NCBI GenBank assembly: GCA_937890005.1
Contig: CALBZA010000080.1
Location: forward strand, 20,434-84,433
Reading direction: 5' to 3'
Length of the DNA: 64,000 nucleotides
Source: an uncultured Verrucomicrobia subdivision 3 bacterium
GTDB lineage: Bacteria; Verrucomicrobiota; Verrucomicrobiia; Limisphaerales; DASXHY01
Shown here: one piece after another, positions 41,861 to 49,700 of the stretch
How the letters are laid out: each line of letters opens with the position of its first letter
Position numbering within the stretch: position 1 is the stretch's first letter
Translations under genes and position numbers: made by a program
Notes under the pieces: model-generated
Database searches by the model: none
Told to the model about the DNA's origin: nothing
Seen by the model: the letters and a program-made list of their open reading frames with translations, nothing else

Positions 41861-42523
41861 ATGTTAACTTTGCCGGAAATCCTGCGGAACGGCGGGTCGG
41901 TGTTTTGGTTCATCCTGTTCGTCAGCGCAGTGGCCGCGATCGTGTTCATCGAACGCTTCCTGCATTATCACCGCGCCCAGATCAACTCGACCGAGTTCCT
42001 CAACGGCGTCCGCAACGTTCTGCGGCGCGACAATGTCGTGGAGGCCATCTCCATCTGCGACGCCACACCCGGGCCGGTCGCACGGCTGGTGAAGACCGCA
42101 ATCCTGAACCGCGATCACGGACGCGAACGAATCTCCGAAGCTCTTGAAGAAGCCGGCCTGGCCGAAGTGCCCCGGCTGGAGGAAAAATTGAATCTGCTTG
42201 CCACCATTGCGCAGATTGCCCCGCTGCTGGGTCTGCTGGGAACCATCATCGGCCTCATGGACGTGGTCGCAGAGATGAAGACCGCAGGTCTGATGGCGAA
42301 CGCGGCGATGCTGTATGGCGGCGAGGATGGACACGGCGGCGTGTTGAAGGCATTGATCTGCGCAGGCGCCGGGCTGGCTGTCGCGATTCCCGCGCATGCC
42401 GGTTACAACTATCTCGTCAGTCGCGTGAACTCGATCGTGCTCGACATGGAACGCGCCGCGACCGAAGTCGTCCACATCGTCACCACGAACGGGTCGAACA
42501 CGAACCCGGCCGGCACGCCATGA
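41861..42523 (+). CDS. ExbB/TolQ/MotA-type proton channel protein
   Basis: The 220-residue protein has three transmembrane helices. The signature is 'PLLGLLGTIIGLMDVV' and 'KALICAGAGLAVAIPAHAGY', with the conserved small-residue-rich helices that form the pentameric channel; the first helix is 'GSVFWFILFVSAVAAIVFIE'. It starts at the ATG at 41861. Three following genes are coupled to it (ATGA overlaps or two-base gaps): an ExbD-like and a TonB-like gene and a zinc-ribbon gene, so it energises an outer-membrane or motor system. It could equally be TolQ; ExbB versus TolQ cannot be separated by eye. Confidence 0.93.
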   Translation: MLTLPEILRNGGSVFWFILFVSAVAAIVFIERFLHYHRAQINSTEFLNGVRNVLRRDNVVEAISICDATPGPVARLVKTAILNRDHGRERISEALEEAGLAEVPRLEEKLNLLATIAQIAPLLGLLGTIIGLMDVVAEMKTAGLMANAAMLYGGEDGHGGVLKALICAGAGLAVAIPAHAGYNYLVSRVNSIVLDMERAATEVVHIVTTNGSNTNPAGTP

Positions 42524-42924
42524 AGTTCCCGCGCAATGCCCGAATCTTCCGTGGGCAGCTCGATGCCACGCCGTTCATCACGGTTTTTTTTCTGCTCGTG
42601 ATTTTCGTCCTGCTCGGTTCGGCAACCTACACACCAGGGGTCCGGATTGAGCTTCCCAGGGCTGACGGTCTTTCGGGGGTTGAAGGTCCGACAATCGCGG
42701 TGGCGGTGGACGCCAGCGGGCGTTTTTATTTCAAGAACCAGCTGACCGATCAGACGAATCTTGTGCAGCGCCTTCACTTTGCGGTGACAAACACACCGGA
42801 GCCGCTGACTCTCGTAATTCATGCGGATCAGGATGCGCGTCGCGAAAGCCTCGACCGGCTGGCGATCATCGCCCGTGAGGCAGGCATTCGCCAGCTGCTG
42901 CTGGCCACGCTACCTCAACCATGA
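42520..42924 (+). CDS. ExbD/TolR-type biopolymer transport protein
   Basis: The 134-residue protein has a single N-terminal transmembrane helix with the essential Asp ('GQLDATPFITVFFLLVIFVL', Asp of the QLD) and a periplasmic domain ('LTLVIHADQDARRESLDRLA'), as in ExbD. It forms the rotor inside the ExbB-like channel. Its ATG overlaps the ExbB-like stop (ATGA), and its own stop overlaps the next start. The paired helix sequence supports ExbD/TolR; the Asp in the helix is the usual proton-binding residue. Confidence 0.93.
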   Translation: MKFPRNARIFRGQLDATPFITVFFLLVIFVLLGSATYTPGVRIELPRADGLSGVEGPTIAVAVDASGRFYFKNQLTDQTNLVQRLHFAVTNTPEPLTLVIHADQDARRESLDRLAIIAREAGIRQLLLATLPQP

Positions 42925-43697
42925 CGGAAACGGCGCCTGCAACCAAACCGCGTTTTCAGGGATCCTTCTGGTTCGCTGTGATGCTGGTGTTTGCATTGCA
43001 GCTGGCAGCAGTCTTCATTTTCAACCGCCCGAAACCTGTCCCAATCATTGCCCAGCCACAGCCGCTGCCTCAGGTCACATTGGGCAACAGTCGCCCGCCG
43101 GAAATCGCGGCGCTGGAAGATCCCAGACTGTTTGTGTTCGCGACCATTCACGGTTTCTCCGGCCAGATTTGGATGCCGATGCCGCAGCTCGAATATCGTT
43201 CCCGCAGCTGGTCGGAAGCGGAACCGATTGGCTGGCTCACTCCTGATGCCTCCAATTTTTTCCAAAGCTTCACGCAATACATCCAGGACAACACGGAAGA
43301 TGGTTATCAGGCACCGTTGCCCGAACCGACCGTCACTTTCCCGTTTGTGTCGCCACGACTGGATCCGGCCGTCCCTTCATCGCTTCGGATTGAAGGCCAC
43401 CTCTCAAATCGTGCATTGTTGAATCCCGAACCGCTGCCGGTGGTGACTGACGCGGCGACAAACAGTGTCATCGAGGTCGTTGTCGATCCGCTCGGCAACG
43501 TTTTCTCAGCGGCTCCCGCAACGCGGACGGTTCCGGCAAATGACGAACTGGCGGTCCGATACGCCTATGGGAGGCGCTTCGAACCGATTGAAGTTGGCGG
43601 GCCGAATCGCACGAATGGGACTGCGCCAACGATGATGACCGGCACTTTGATTTTTGAATGGCGACCCGCTCCGCCTGAAACACAGCCGGTTCCCTGA
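42921..43697 (+). CDS. TonB-like energy transducer, divergent
   Basis: The 258-residue protein has an N-terminal membrane anchor ('FWFAVMLVFALQLAAVFIFN'), a Pro-rich stretch ('KPVPIIAQPQPLPQ') and a C-terminal segment that looks like the TonB C-terminal fold ('VIEVVVDPLGNVFSAAPATR', then 'TGTLIFEWRP'). The first 150 residues are not like classical TonB. As it is coupled to the ExbB- and ExbD-like genes, it is probably the arm that transmits proton-motive force to an outer-membrane receptor. The TonB-C similarity is modest, so this is inference from position and topology. Confidence 0.65.
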   Translation: MTETAPATKPRFQGSFWFAVMLVFALQLAAVFIFNRPKPVPIIAQPQPLPQVTLGNSRPPEIAALEDPRLFVFATIHGFSGQIWMPMPQLEYRSRSWSEAEPIGWLTPDASNFFQSFTQYIQDNTEDGYQAPLPEPTVTFPFVSPRLDPAVPSSLRIEGHLSNRALLNPEPLPVVTDAATNSVIEVVVDPLGNVFSAAPATRTVPANDELAVRYAYGRRFEPIEVGGPNRTNGTAPTMMTGTLIFEWRPAPPETQPVP

Positions 43698-43698
43698 C

Positions 43699-43923
43699 AT
43701 GAATGCCCGCGACCTGATCCTTGCGTATCTGTTTGCCGCCTTCGCGATCCTCGGCGGAATCGTGATTTACACGGAACTGCGCCAGCGCCGCTTCAAACCG
43801 ATGCCCAGCAACGACACGATCTTCCGCTGCAAAAAATGCGGCTACGTTTATACCGATGATCCGGACGTGGACCGTTCCCGCTGCTCGCAATGCGGGCAGG
43901 TGAATGAGGCGATCGAGTTTTGA
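43699..43923 (+). CDS. Small membrane-anchored zinc-ribbon protein
   Basis: The 74-residue protein has one N-terminal helix ('LILAYLFAAFAILGGIVIYT') and a cytoplasmic zinc ribbon with four Cys ('FRCKKCGYVYTDDPDVDRSR', then 'CSQCGQ'). It starts at 43699, one base after the TonB-like stop, and so is the fourth gene of the ExbB/D/TonB-like operon. Zinc ribbons of this type often act as RNA- or protein-binding adaptors. Its association with an energy-transduction operon is unexpected. Confidence 0.8.
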   Translation: MNARDLILAYLFAAFAILGGIVIYTELRQRRFKPMPSNDTIFRCKKCGYVYTDDPDVDRSRCSQCGQVNEAIEF

Positions 43924-43933
43924 AGCGGATGGC

Positions 43934-44089
43934 TTACAGAAGGAAACGAAGGTAACGAAGAGCTGAAAGCTAAAGCCACGTCCGCTTCCTTGCAGAAATG
44001 GAATGGCAAATCTTCGTAAGGCCGCTGCAAAAACCTTCGCTCAGATTGCCCCTCTCTTCCCTTTCGTTTCCTTCGTTATCTTCTGTGAA
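43934..44089. repeat. Inverted word-repeat, family A (ACAGAAGGAAACGAAGGTAA)
   Basis: Arm 1 (43934-43962) reads TTACAGAAGGAAACGAAGGT then AACGAAGAG. Arm 2 (44054-44089) reverse-complements to TTCACAGAAGATAACGAAGG then AAACGAAAGGGAAGAG. The arms enclose about 90 bases. It fills the gap between the zinc-ribbon gene and the end of guaB, which converge, so it may act as a bidirectional terminator. A second copy lies at 60278-60352. Confidence 0.75.
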
Positions 44090-44106
44090 TCTGAATTCAT
44101 GTCACC

Positions 44107-45672
44107 TCAGTGCCCCGTCTTCAGTTCCACCACGTCGTGCGGCGTGGCTTCACGCTGGCCTGCAGGACTGACACGGATGTAGCGGGCTTTTTCGCGGAGC
44201 TGTTGGAGATTCGCTGCGCCGAGATAGCCCATGCCGGATTGAATGCCGCCGATCAACTGCGCCAGCACTCGGTCCACTGAACCGGCCACTTCCTTGAGCG
44301 CTTCAACACCTTCCGGCGCCACCTTCTGCGTCGGATTCTTATCGTGCCCGTAGCGAGCCGCCGATCCAGCTTTCATCGCCGCCATGCTGCCCATGCCGCG
44401 ATATTGCTTGTAGAGCTTGCCGCCGATTTCCATCACTTCACCCGGCGCCTCCGTGCAACCGGCGAGAATACCGCCACAGATCACAGCATTCGCAACAGTC
44501 AGCGCTTTGACGATGTCGCCGGATTTCGTGATGCCGCCGTCGGCGATAATGGTCACCTTCCGCTTTTTCGCTGCCTGCGATGCAATGTAGAGCGCCGTCA
44601 TCTGCGGAATGCCAACACCCGCAACAATGCGCGTCGTGCAGATCGAACCGGGACCCTGGCCAACCTTCACGGCGTTCGCGCCGCAGCTGGCGAGGAAATC
44701 AACACCCTGAGCGCTCGTTACGTTTCCTGCGATGATCGGCAGTTTCGGAAACGCATCCCGCAACATTTTCACGGTGTCGCCCACGCCTTTGCTGAAACCG
44801 TGCGCTGTCGAAACCGCGACGACGTCCAGCCCGCGTTCAATCAATCCGCCCACGTGCGTCAGGATGCGGTCGCGATCCAGTTCGCCGAATGCATTTCGCG
44901 TGGCGGAAACCGCTGCGCCGCAAACCAGCCGATGGTTTGCATCGCGCGCCGGCTTGAATTGTGCGTTCCGTTCCTGCGTGATGCGTTCCACATCACTCAT
45001 CGTGAACAGGCCGTGGAGATGATCCTTGTCATCGACGACAAGCAGCTTGTGAATGCCGGGATTTTCCGTGAAGAACTTGTCGGCACGCGCGATCGGATCC
45101 TTGCCCAGCTCCTTCTTGTTGATCGTCTGCACCTCCTCCCGCGGCGTGAGCGCTTCCGAAACTTTTTTCTTCGCGTAACGCGGCTTCACCACGTGGCCGG
45201 AAAGAAGACCCATCAATTTTCCAGTGGAATCCACAACCGGAAACGTGGAAAACCCGAATCGCTTCTGTTCGATAAGCTCCAGCACGTCGCCAATGAACTG
45301 ATCCGGCGCAACACGGATCGGATCCTGGATCAGGCCATGAACGTGGTTCTTGACGCGGCTGACTTCCGAAAGCTGCTGCCGCTCCGGCATGTTGTAGTGG
45401 ATCAGACCGAGCCCGCCGTTCAATGCCATGGCGATGGCCATGCGCGATTCGGTGACGGTGTCCATGTCGGAGGAAATCACCGGGATGTTCAACTGAAGGT
45501 TGTCCGCAAGCTGCGTTTCAAGATGCGTGTCGCGCGGCAACACTTCGGAATAAAGGGTTGCGAGGGTGATGTCGTCGAACGTCAGCCCGATGCTGCTGTA
45601 GCTGGAAAAGAAGGCGTCCGCGGCCTTGTAGAACTTGGAATCGAAACTGTCGAAATCTTTGCTTGCTGCCAT
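44107..45672 (-). CDS. guaB: Inosine-5'-monophosphate dehydrogenase
   Basis: The enzyme oxidises IMP to XMP with NAD+, the first committed step to GMP. The 521-residue product starts at the ATG at 45672 (MAASKDFDSF); frames to 45765 add no conserved sequence. 'GLTFDDITLATLYSEVLPRD' is the family opening. Two CBS domains (about 110-230) form the Bateman module. The catalytic loop 'VKVGQGPGSICTTRIVAGVG' has Cys near residue 345, and the later 'EGVEALKEVAGSVDRVLAQL' includes part of the flap region. It is convergent with the ExbB operon. Confidence 0.97.
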   Translation of the reverse strand: MAASKDFDSFDSKFYKAADAFFSSYSSIGLTFDDITLATLYSEVLPRDTHLETQLADNLQLNIPVISSDMDTVTESRMAIAMALNGGLGLIHYNMPERQQLSEVSRVKNHVHGLIQDPIRVAPDQFIGDVLELIEQKRFGFSTFPVVDSTGKLMGLLSGHVVKPRYAKKKVSEALTPREEVQTINKKELGKDPIARADKFFTENPGIHKLLVVDDKDHLHGLFTMSDVERITQERNAQFKPARDANHRLVCGAAVSATRNAFGELDRDRILTHVGGLIERGLDVVAVSTAHGFSKGVGDTVKMLRDAFPKLPIIAGNVTSAQGVDFLASCGANAVKVGQGPGSICTTRIVAGVGIPQMTALYIASQAAKKRKVTIIADGGITKSGDIVKALTVANAVICGGILAGCTEAPGEVMEIGGKLYKQYRGMGSMAAMKAGSAARYGHDKNPTQKVAPEGVEALKEVAGSVDRVLAQLIGGIQSGMGYLGAANLQQLREKARYIRVSPAGQREATPHDVVELKTGH

Positions 45673-45889
45673 GGCCAAGAATGCTGAATGGCTTTTCGGT
45701 TTGGCAAGTCGATTTCCGGAGACAGTGGAGGCGGCTGTATCAAATGACCAGCCGCAGCAGCTCATCGTTGCGGCGAGTGCTCAGGACATGATCTTCACCG
45801 AGGGGTCACGATGTCCCCAGCTTTCCCAGCCGGATTACACTTTCGCCTTGTCTGCCGTTGATCCATGCGCAAATGCTTCGCGCAAGGTC

Positions 45890-46642
45890 ATGCAAAGTTC
45901 CCAAACCAGGGGTCAAACCGAAGCCCAGCCCGCCGAGCGATTTCTTCCAACCCACTGGACGGTGGTGTTGGCCGCCGGCAGTCGCGATTCATCGGAAGCG
46001 CATGATGCTTTGGAGAAACTCTGCCGGACGTACTGGCCGCCCATCTACGCTTTCATCCGTCGCCAGGGCTACAGTCCGCACGATGCGCAGGATCTCACGC
46101 AGGGATTTTTCGCCCGCATTCTGGAGAAGAACTGGATTTCCACGGCGAACCCGGCCCGGGGACGGTTCAGATCGTTCCTGCTTGGAACGCTCAAGCATTT
46201 CCTCGCAAACGAATGGGATCGATGCAGCGCCCAGAAACGTGGCGGCGGTCAGGTTCTCATTCCCATCGATGCCACCTCTGCGGAAACCAGCTGCGGGTTC
46301 GAACCCGCAGACCAGCTGACCGCAGAAAAGGTTTTCGAACGACGTTGGGCGCTCACACTGCTCGATCAGGTTTTACGGCAGCTGCGGCAGGAGTATGTCT
46401 CCGACGGGAAACAGGCGTTGTTCGACCAACTCAAGCACACGCTCACTGAAGCCAGCCGGTCCGTTCCCTATACGGAGATTGCGCTGCGGTTGAACACCAG
46501 CGAGGGCGCGATCAAGGTTGCAGTTCACCGCCTGCGCCAACGCTATCGGGAACTGCTTCGAGCGGAGATCGCCAGCACGGTCGCCGGTTCCGAGGAGGTC
46601 GATGACGAAATCCGCAATCTGTTTTCGGCGCTGGCTGGTTAG
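45890..46642 (+). CDS. ECF-like RNA polymerase sigma factor (kinase-associated type)
   Basis: The 250-residue product from the ATG at 45890 contains sigma region 2 ('LEKLCRTYWPPIYAFIRRQG', 'DAQDLTQGFFARILEKNWIS') and region 4 ('AEIALRLNTSEGAIKVAVHR'-type helix-turn-helix, written 'TEIALRLNTSEGAIKVAVHR' here). The 'PTHWTVVLAAG' opening and 'RGRFRSFLLGTLKHFLANEW' are typical of a subgroup found beside Ser/Thr kinases in Planctomycetota and Verrucomicrobiota. It is followed by such a kinase after 144 bases. No anti-sigma factor is adjacent, so control is probably by phosphorylation. Upstream in-frame starts to 45635 are not conserved. Confidence 0.9.
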   Translation: MQSSQTRGQTEAQPAERFLPTHWTVVLAAGSRDSSEAHDALEKLCRTYWPPIYAFIRRQGYSPHDAQDLTQGFFARILEKNWISTANPARGRFRSFLLGTLKHFLANEWDRCSAQKRGGGQVLIPIDATSAETSCGFEPADQLTAEKVFERRWALTLLDQVLRQLRQEYVSDGKQALFDQLKHTLTEASRSVPYTEIALRLNTSEGAIKVAVHRLRQRYRELLRAEIASTVAGSEEVDDEIRNLFSALAG

Positions 46643-46681
46643 CCAGCCGCAAAGAGCGCAAAGAACGCAGAGAGGAAGAAG
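46643..46681. repeat. Word-repeat arm, family E (GCAAAGAGCGCAAAGAACGC)
   Basis: CCAGCCGCAAAGAGCGCAAA then GAACGCAGAGAGGAAGAAG begins directly after the sigma-factor stop. Nine-base units GCAAAGAnC are repeated. A perfect hairpin (arms 46630-46636 and 46641-46647) spans the stop codon itself. No inverted partner was found. It separates the sigma factor from the kinase. Confidence 0.55.
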
Positions 46682-46786
46682 TTCGATGTTGAATGATTGC
46701 GGAGGGGCTCGGGCGTTCTGCATTTATTCGTGGTGGAGATGTGAAATCAGTAACCTTTTCAACCGGTTGCTTCAGTATCCGACGAG

Positions 46787-49700
46787 ATGAATATCTTTGA
46801 ACCGAGCTTGGTCGCGATGGTTAGTCTTAGGGGACTTATTGTCATCGCAGCGATGGTTTTCATCTTTCTGGCCGTTGTGGCGGGCATCGTCGCGTTGATC
46901 GTTTTTCTGATGAAAAAGAATGCGTCGGGGCCTGCTCACCCTCCGGTGATACCGCGCAATCCTGATAAAACCGAGGTGATCCGAACCTGTCCGAAATGCG
47001 GTTCGACTCTGCGTGCTGATCTTCCCGAAGGACTTTGCCCGGCCTGTTTGCTGCAGCACGGCATCGCAACCGAAGCCGGCCCGGCCGATCCGGCTGCGTT
47101 CACGCCGCCGACGCAGGAGGAAATCGCAAAACTTTTCCCGCAGCTGGAAATCATTTCGCTCATCGGCAAAGGCGGCATGGGTGCCGTTTACAAGGCGCGC
47201 CAGCCGGCTCTGGATCGCCTGGTTGCGCTGAAGATTCTGGCGCCGAAACCGGGCAATGAACTGGATTTCGGCACACGCTTTTCACGCGAAGCCAAGGCGT
47301 TGGCGCGGTTGAATCACCCAGGGATTGTGACGCTGTTTGAATTTGGAAGCGTCGTTCAACCTGAACAGAAAGGGGGAAAAGGAGAAGATGAGAAAGGGGA
47401 CAGGACTGAAATCTCCTCAGCCCCTCAGCCCCTTTTCCCCTCTGCTCCGCTGTATTACTTCCTGATGGAATATGTGGATGGTCCGAATCTGCGCCAGATC
47501 CAGCAATCGGGCCGTCTCACGCCGCGGGAAGCGTTGGAGATCATTCCGCAAATCTGCGCCGCGCTGCAGTTCGCACACGACGAAGGAATCGTTCATCGCG
47601 ACATCAAACCGGAAAACGTGCTGATCGATCGGAAGGGCCGCGTGAAGATCGCCGACTTCGGTCTCGCGAAAATCCTGGGCCAGGAACCAAAAGACTTTCG
47701 CCTCACCGGCGTGCGCGATGTCATGGGCACGCCGCATTACATGGCGCCGGAGCAGGTGGAAAAACCGCAGGAAGTGGATCATCGCGCGGACATCTATTCG
47801 CTCGGCGTCGTCTTCTATGAAATGCTCACCGGCGAACTGCCGATCGGAAAATTCCCGCTGCCATCGCAGAAGGTGCAGGTGGATGTGCGGCTCGACGAAG
47901 TCGTGTTGCGTGCGTTGGAAAAGGAGCCGGAGAAACGATATCAACAGGCGAGCGAACTCAGGACGCGCGTGGAAACCGTGGCGAGCAGTGGCGCAGAATC
48001 CTCTTCGAAGCCAATAAACCCGTCTCCGAATCACGGAAAGATTTCGCTACTCAGCCTTGCCGCCCTTGCGTTGTTTGCACTTGGAATTCTGGGAACGCTC
48101 TTTCTGATGTCGATCTCGCCCCGGCACGGAACCGCACTGGTGTTCGGGCTCGTCGCCATTGTCGCCTCGCTGACGTGCGCTGCCTTGAGCTGGCGCGAAA
48201 AGACGAGCCGCATCCTCGCTTTTTCCACTGCGGGAATGGTCGTGTTGGGCTTTGCCGTCTTTGGTTTCAATCAGTTGATCATTCATCCGGTGATGGAACG
48301 GAAGGCGCAGTCGGAAATGCGCCGTCGTCAGGAACAACTGACGCGAAGACTGGAAGAGTTCATGGCGCAACAACGGCGCGCTTCTGAACTTAAAACCGAT
48401 TCTAAAATAGCGGTCGGCGCCAACTTGCTGGCCATCGAATACCAGGCCAACAAAGTCCGCCATTTCTGGAAGCCGGATGGATCAACGGTCGAAGAATCCG
48501 TCAGCACATTGCTGGAACAGGCATCTCTTAAACCACGGAAAAACGAATATGTCCTGTCACTTCTGGTCACAAATGGTCTCGATGACTTTCTGCTCACGCA
48601 ATGGATGGCCAGTGTGGGGCGAAACGATCTGGGCCGCTTGGGACAAGTGCTTCCCGTGCCCGAGCTGAACGGAACTTTGATTCGCATCCGCTTTCCAAAC
48701 TATTTCGGACGAGCCGCGGACAGTGTCGAAGAGCGCGACGTTCGATTCGCAGTGCCGATTCATCCGTGGCGCACCGTGCGTTCATGGGAAGGTCCCGGAT
48801 TTCGGCTGAACAACGATCATCTCGAATTTGCGGGCCTTTCACGCTACATCGACCTGCGCTCCTTTTCGAATCAGGCAGTCCTGCATTTCGACCACCAGAC
48901 AGGAGACTTTTTGCGAAAAGGAACCGTTGGAACCGAGATCACTCTGGATCTCCCGGAGAAAAGCCTGAACAGCCATCGGTGGGCACTCGAAATCGAAACG
49001 GTCGGTGGAACCACCAATCTCGTTTCACTTTTTTCCGCCGTGCCGAATCAGGCTGACGTCTGGACCGGAACCGCGGTCTGGAATGTCGATATCCGGCGGG
49101 AACAGATTCGAAGGATCACGTTGAAGGGATTGTTTCCCGAAGACTATCACTGGACCGAATTTCGTGATGTGGTTTTCAAACCCTTTCCGCCAGAGCCGGT
49201 TGTTTCGACCGTTCCGGAACCCGTCAACACACCCTCCGCATTTGCTCCACGCAGAGAACCGCCATCGCTGCTCGAATTCCGCTGGGCGCTGAACAGCTCC
49301 CAAACAAACGAGTCGGCCGACGAATTTCCAGACCCACATGACCGTTCGAGGAAATCAAAGATCCGACTGGAACGCGACGTGGTCTTGAACGAAACGGCAA
49401 TCGTTGGCGCCAGTGCCCAAACAATCGGAGAAGACCTGTCGCGCGTCATCGTGGTGCTGAGTGAAGAAGGACAACGCCGGCTGCTCACAGCCACCTCGAA
49501 CAATGTCCATCGCCGGTTGGCGATAGTCTGGAACGGAAGCGTCCTGTCAGCGCCCATCGTGCAAAGCGCCATCCCAGGTCCGTCTCTGCAGATCGCCGGA
49601 AATTTTTCGAAAGTGAAATCGGAGAACCTGGCTGCGGCTCTGAATCACAGTTGCGGAAACACGGATCCAGCGACGCCACCTGCGTTTGGACAGGTGGTGT

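Noticed and set aside
44344..45687. A 447-codon plus-strand open frame
   Set aside because: Antisense to guaB, whose catalytic loop and CBS domains are intact.
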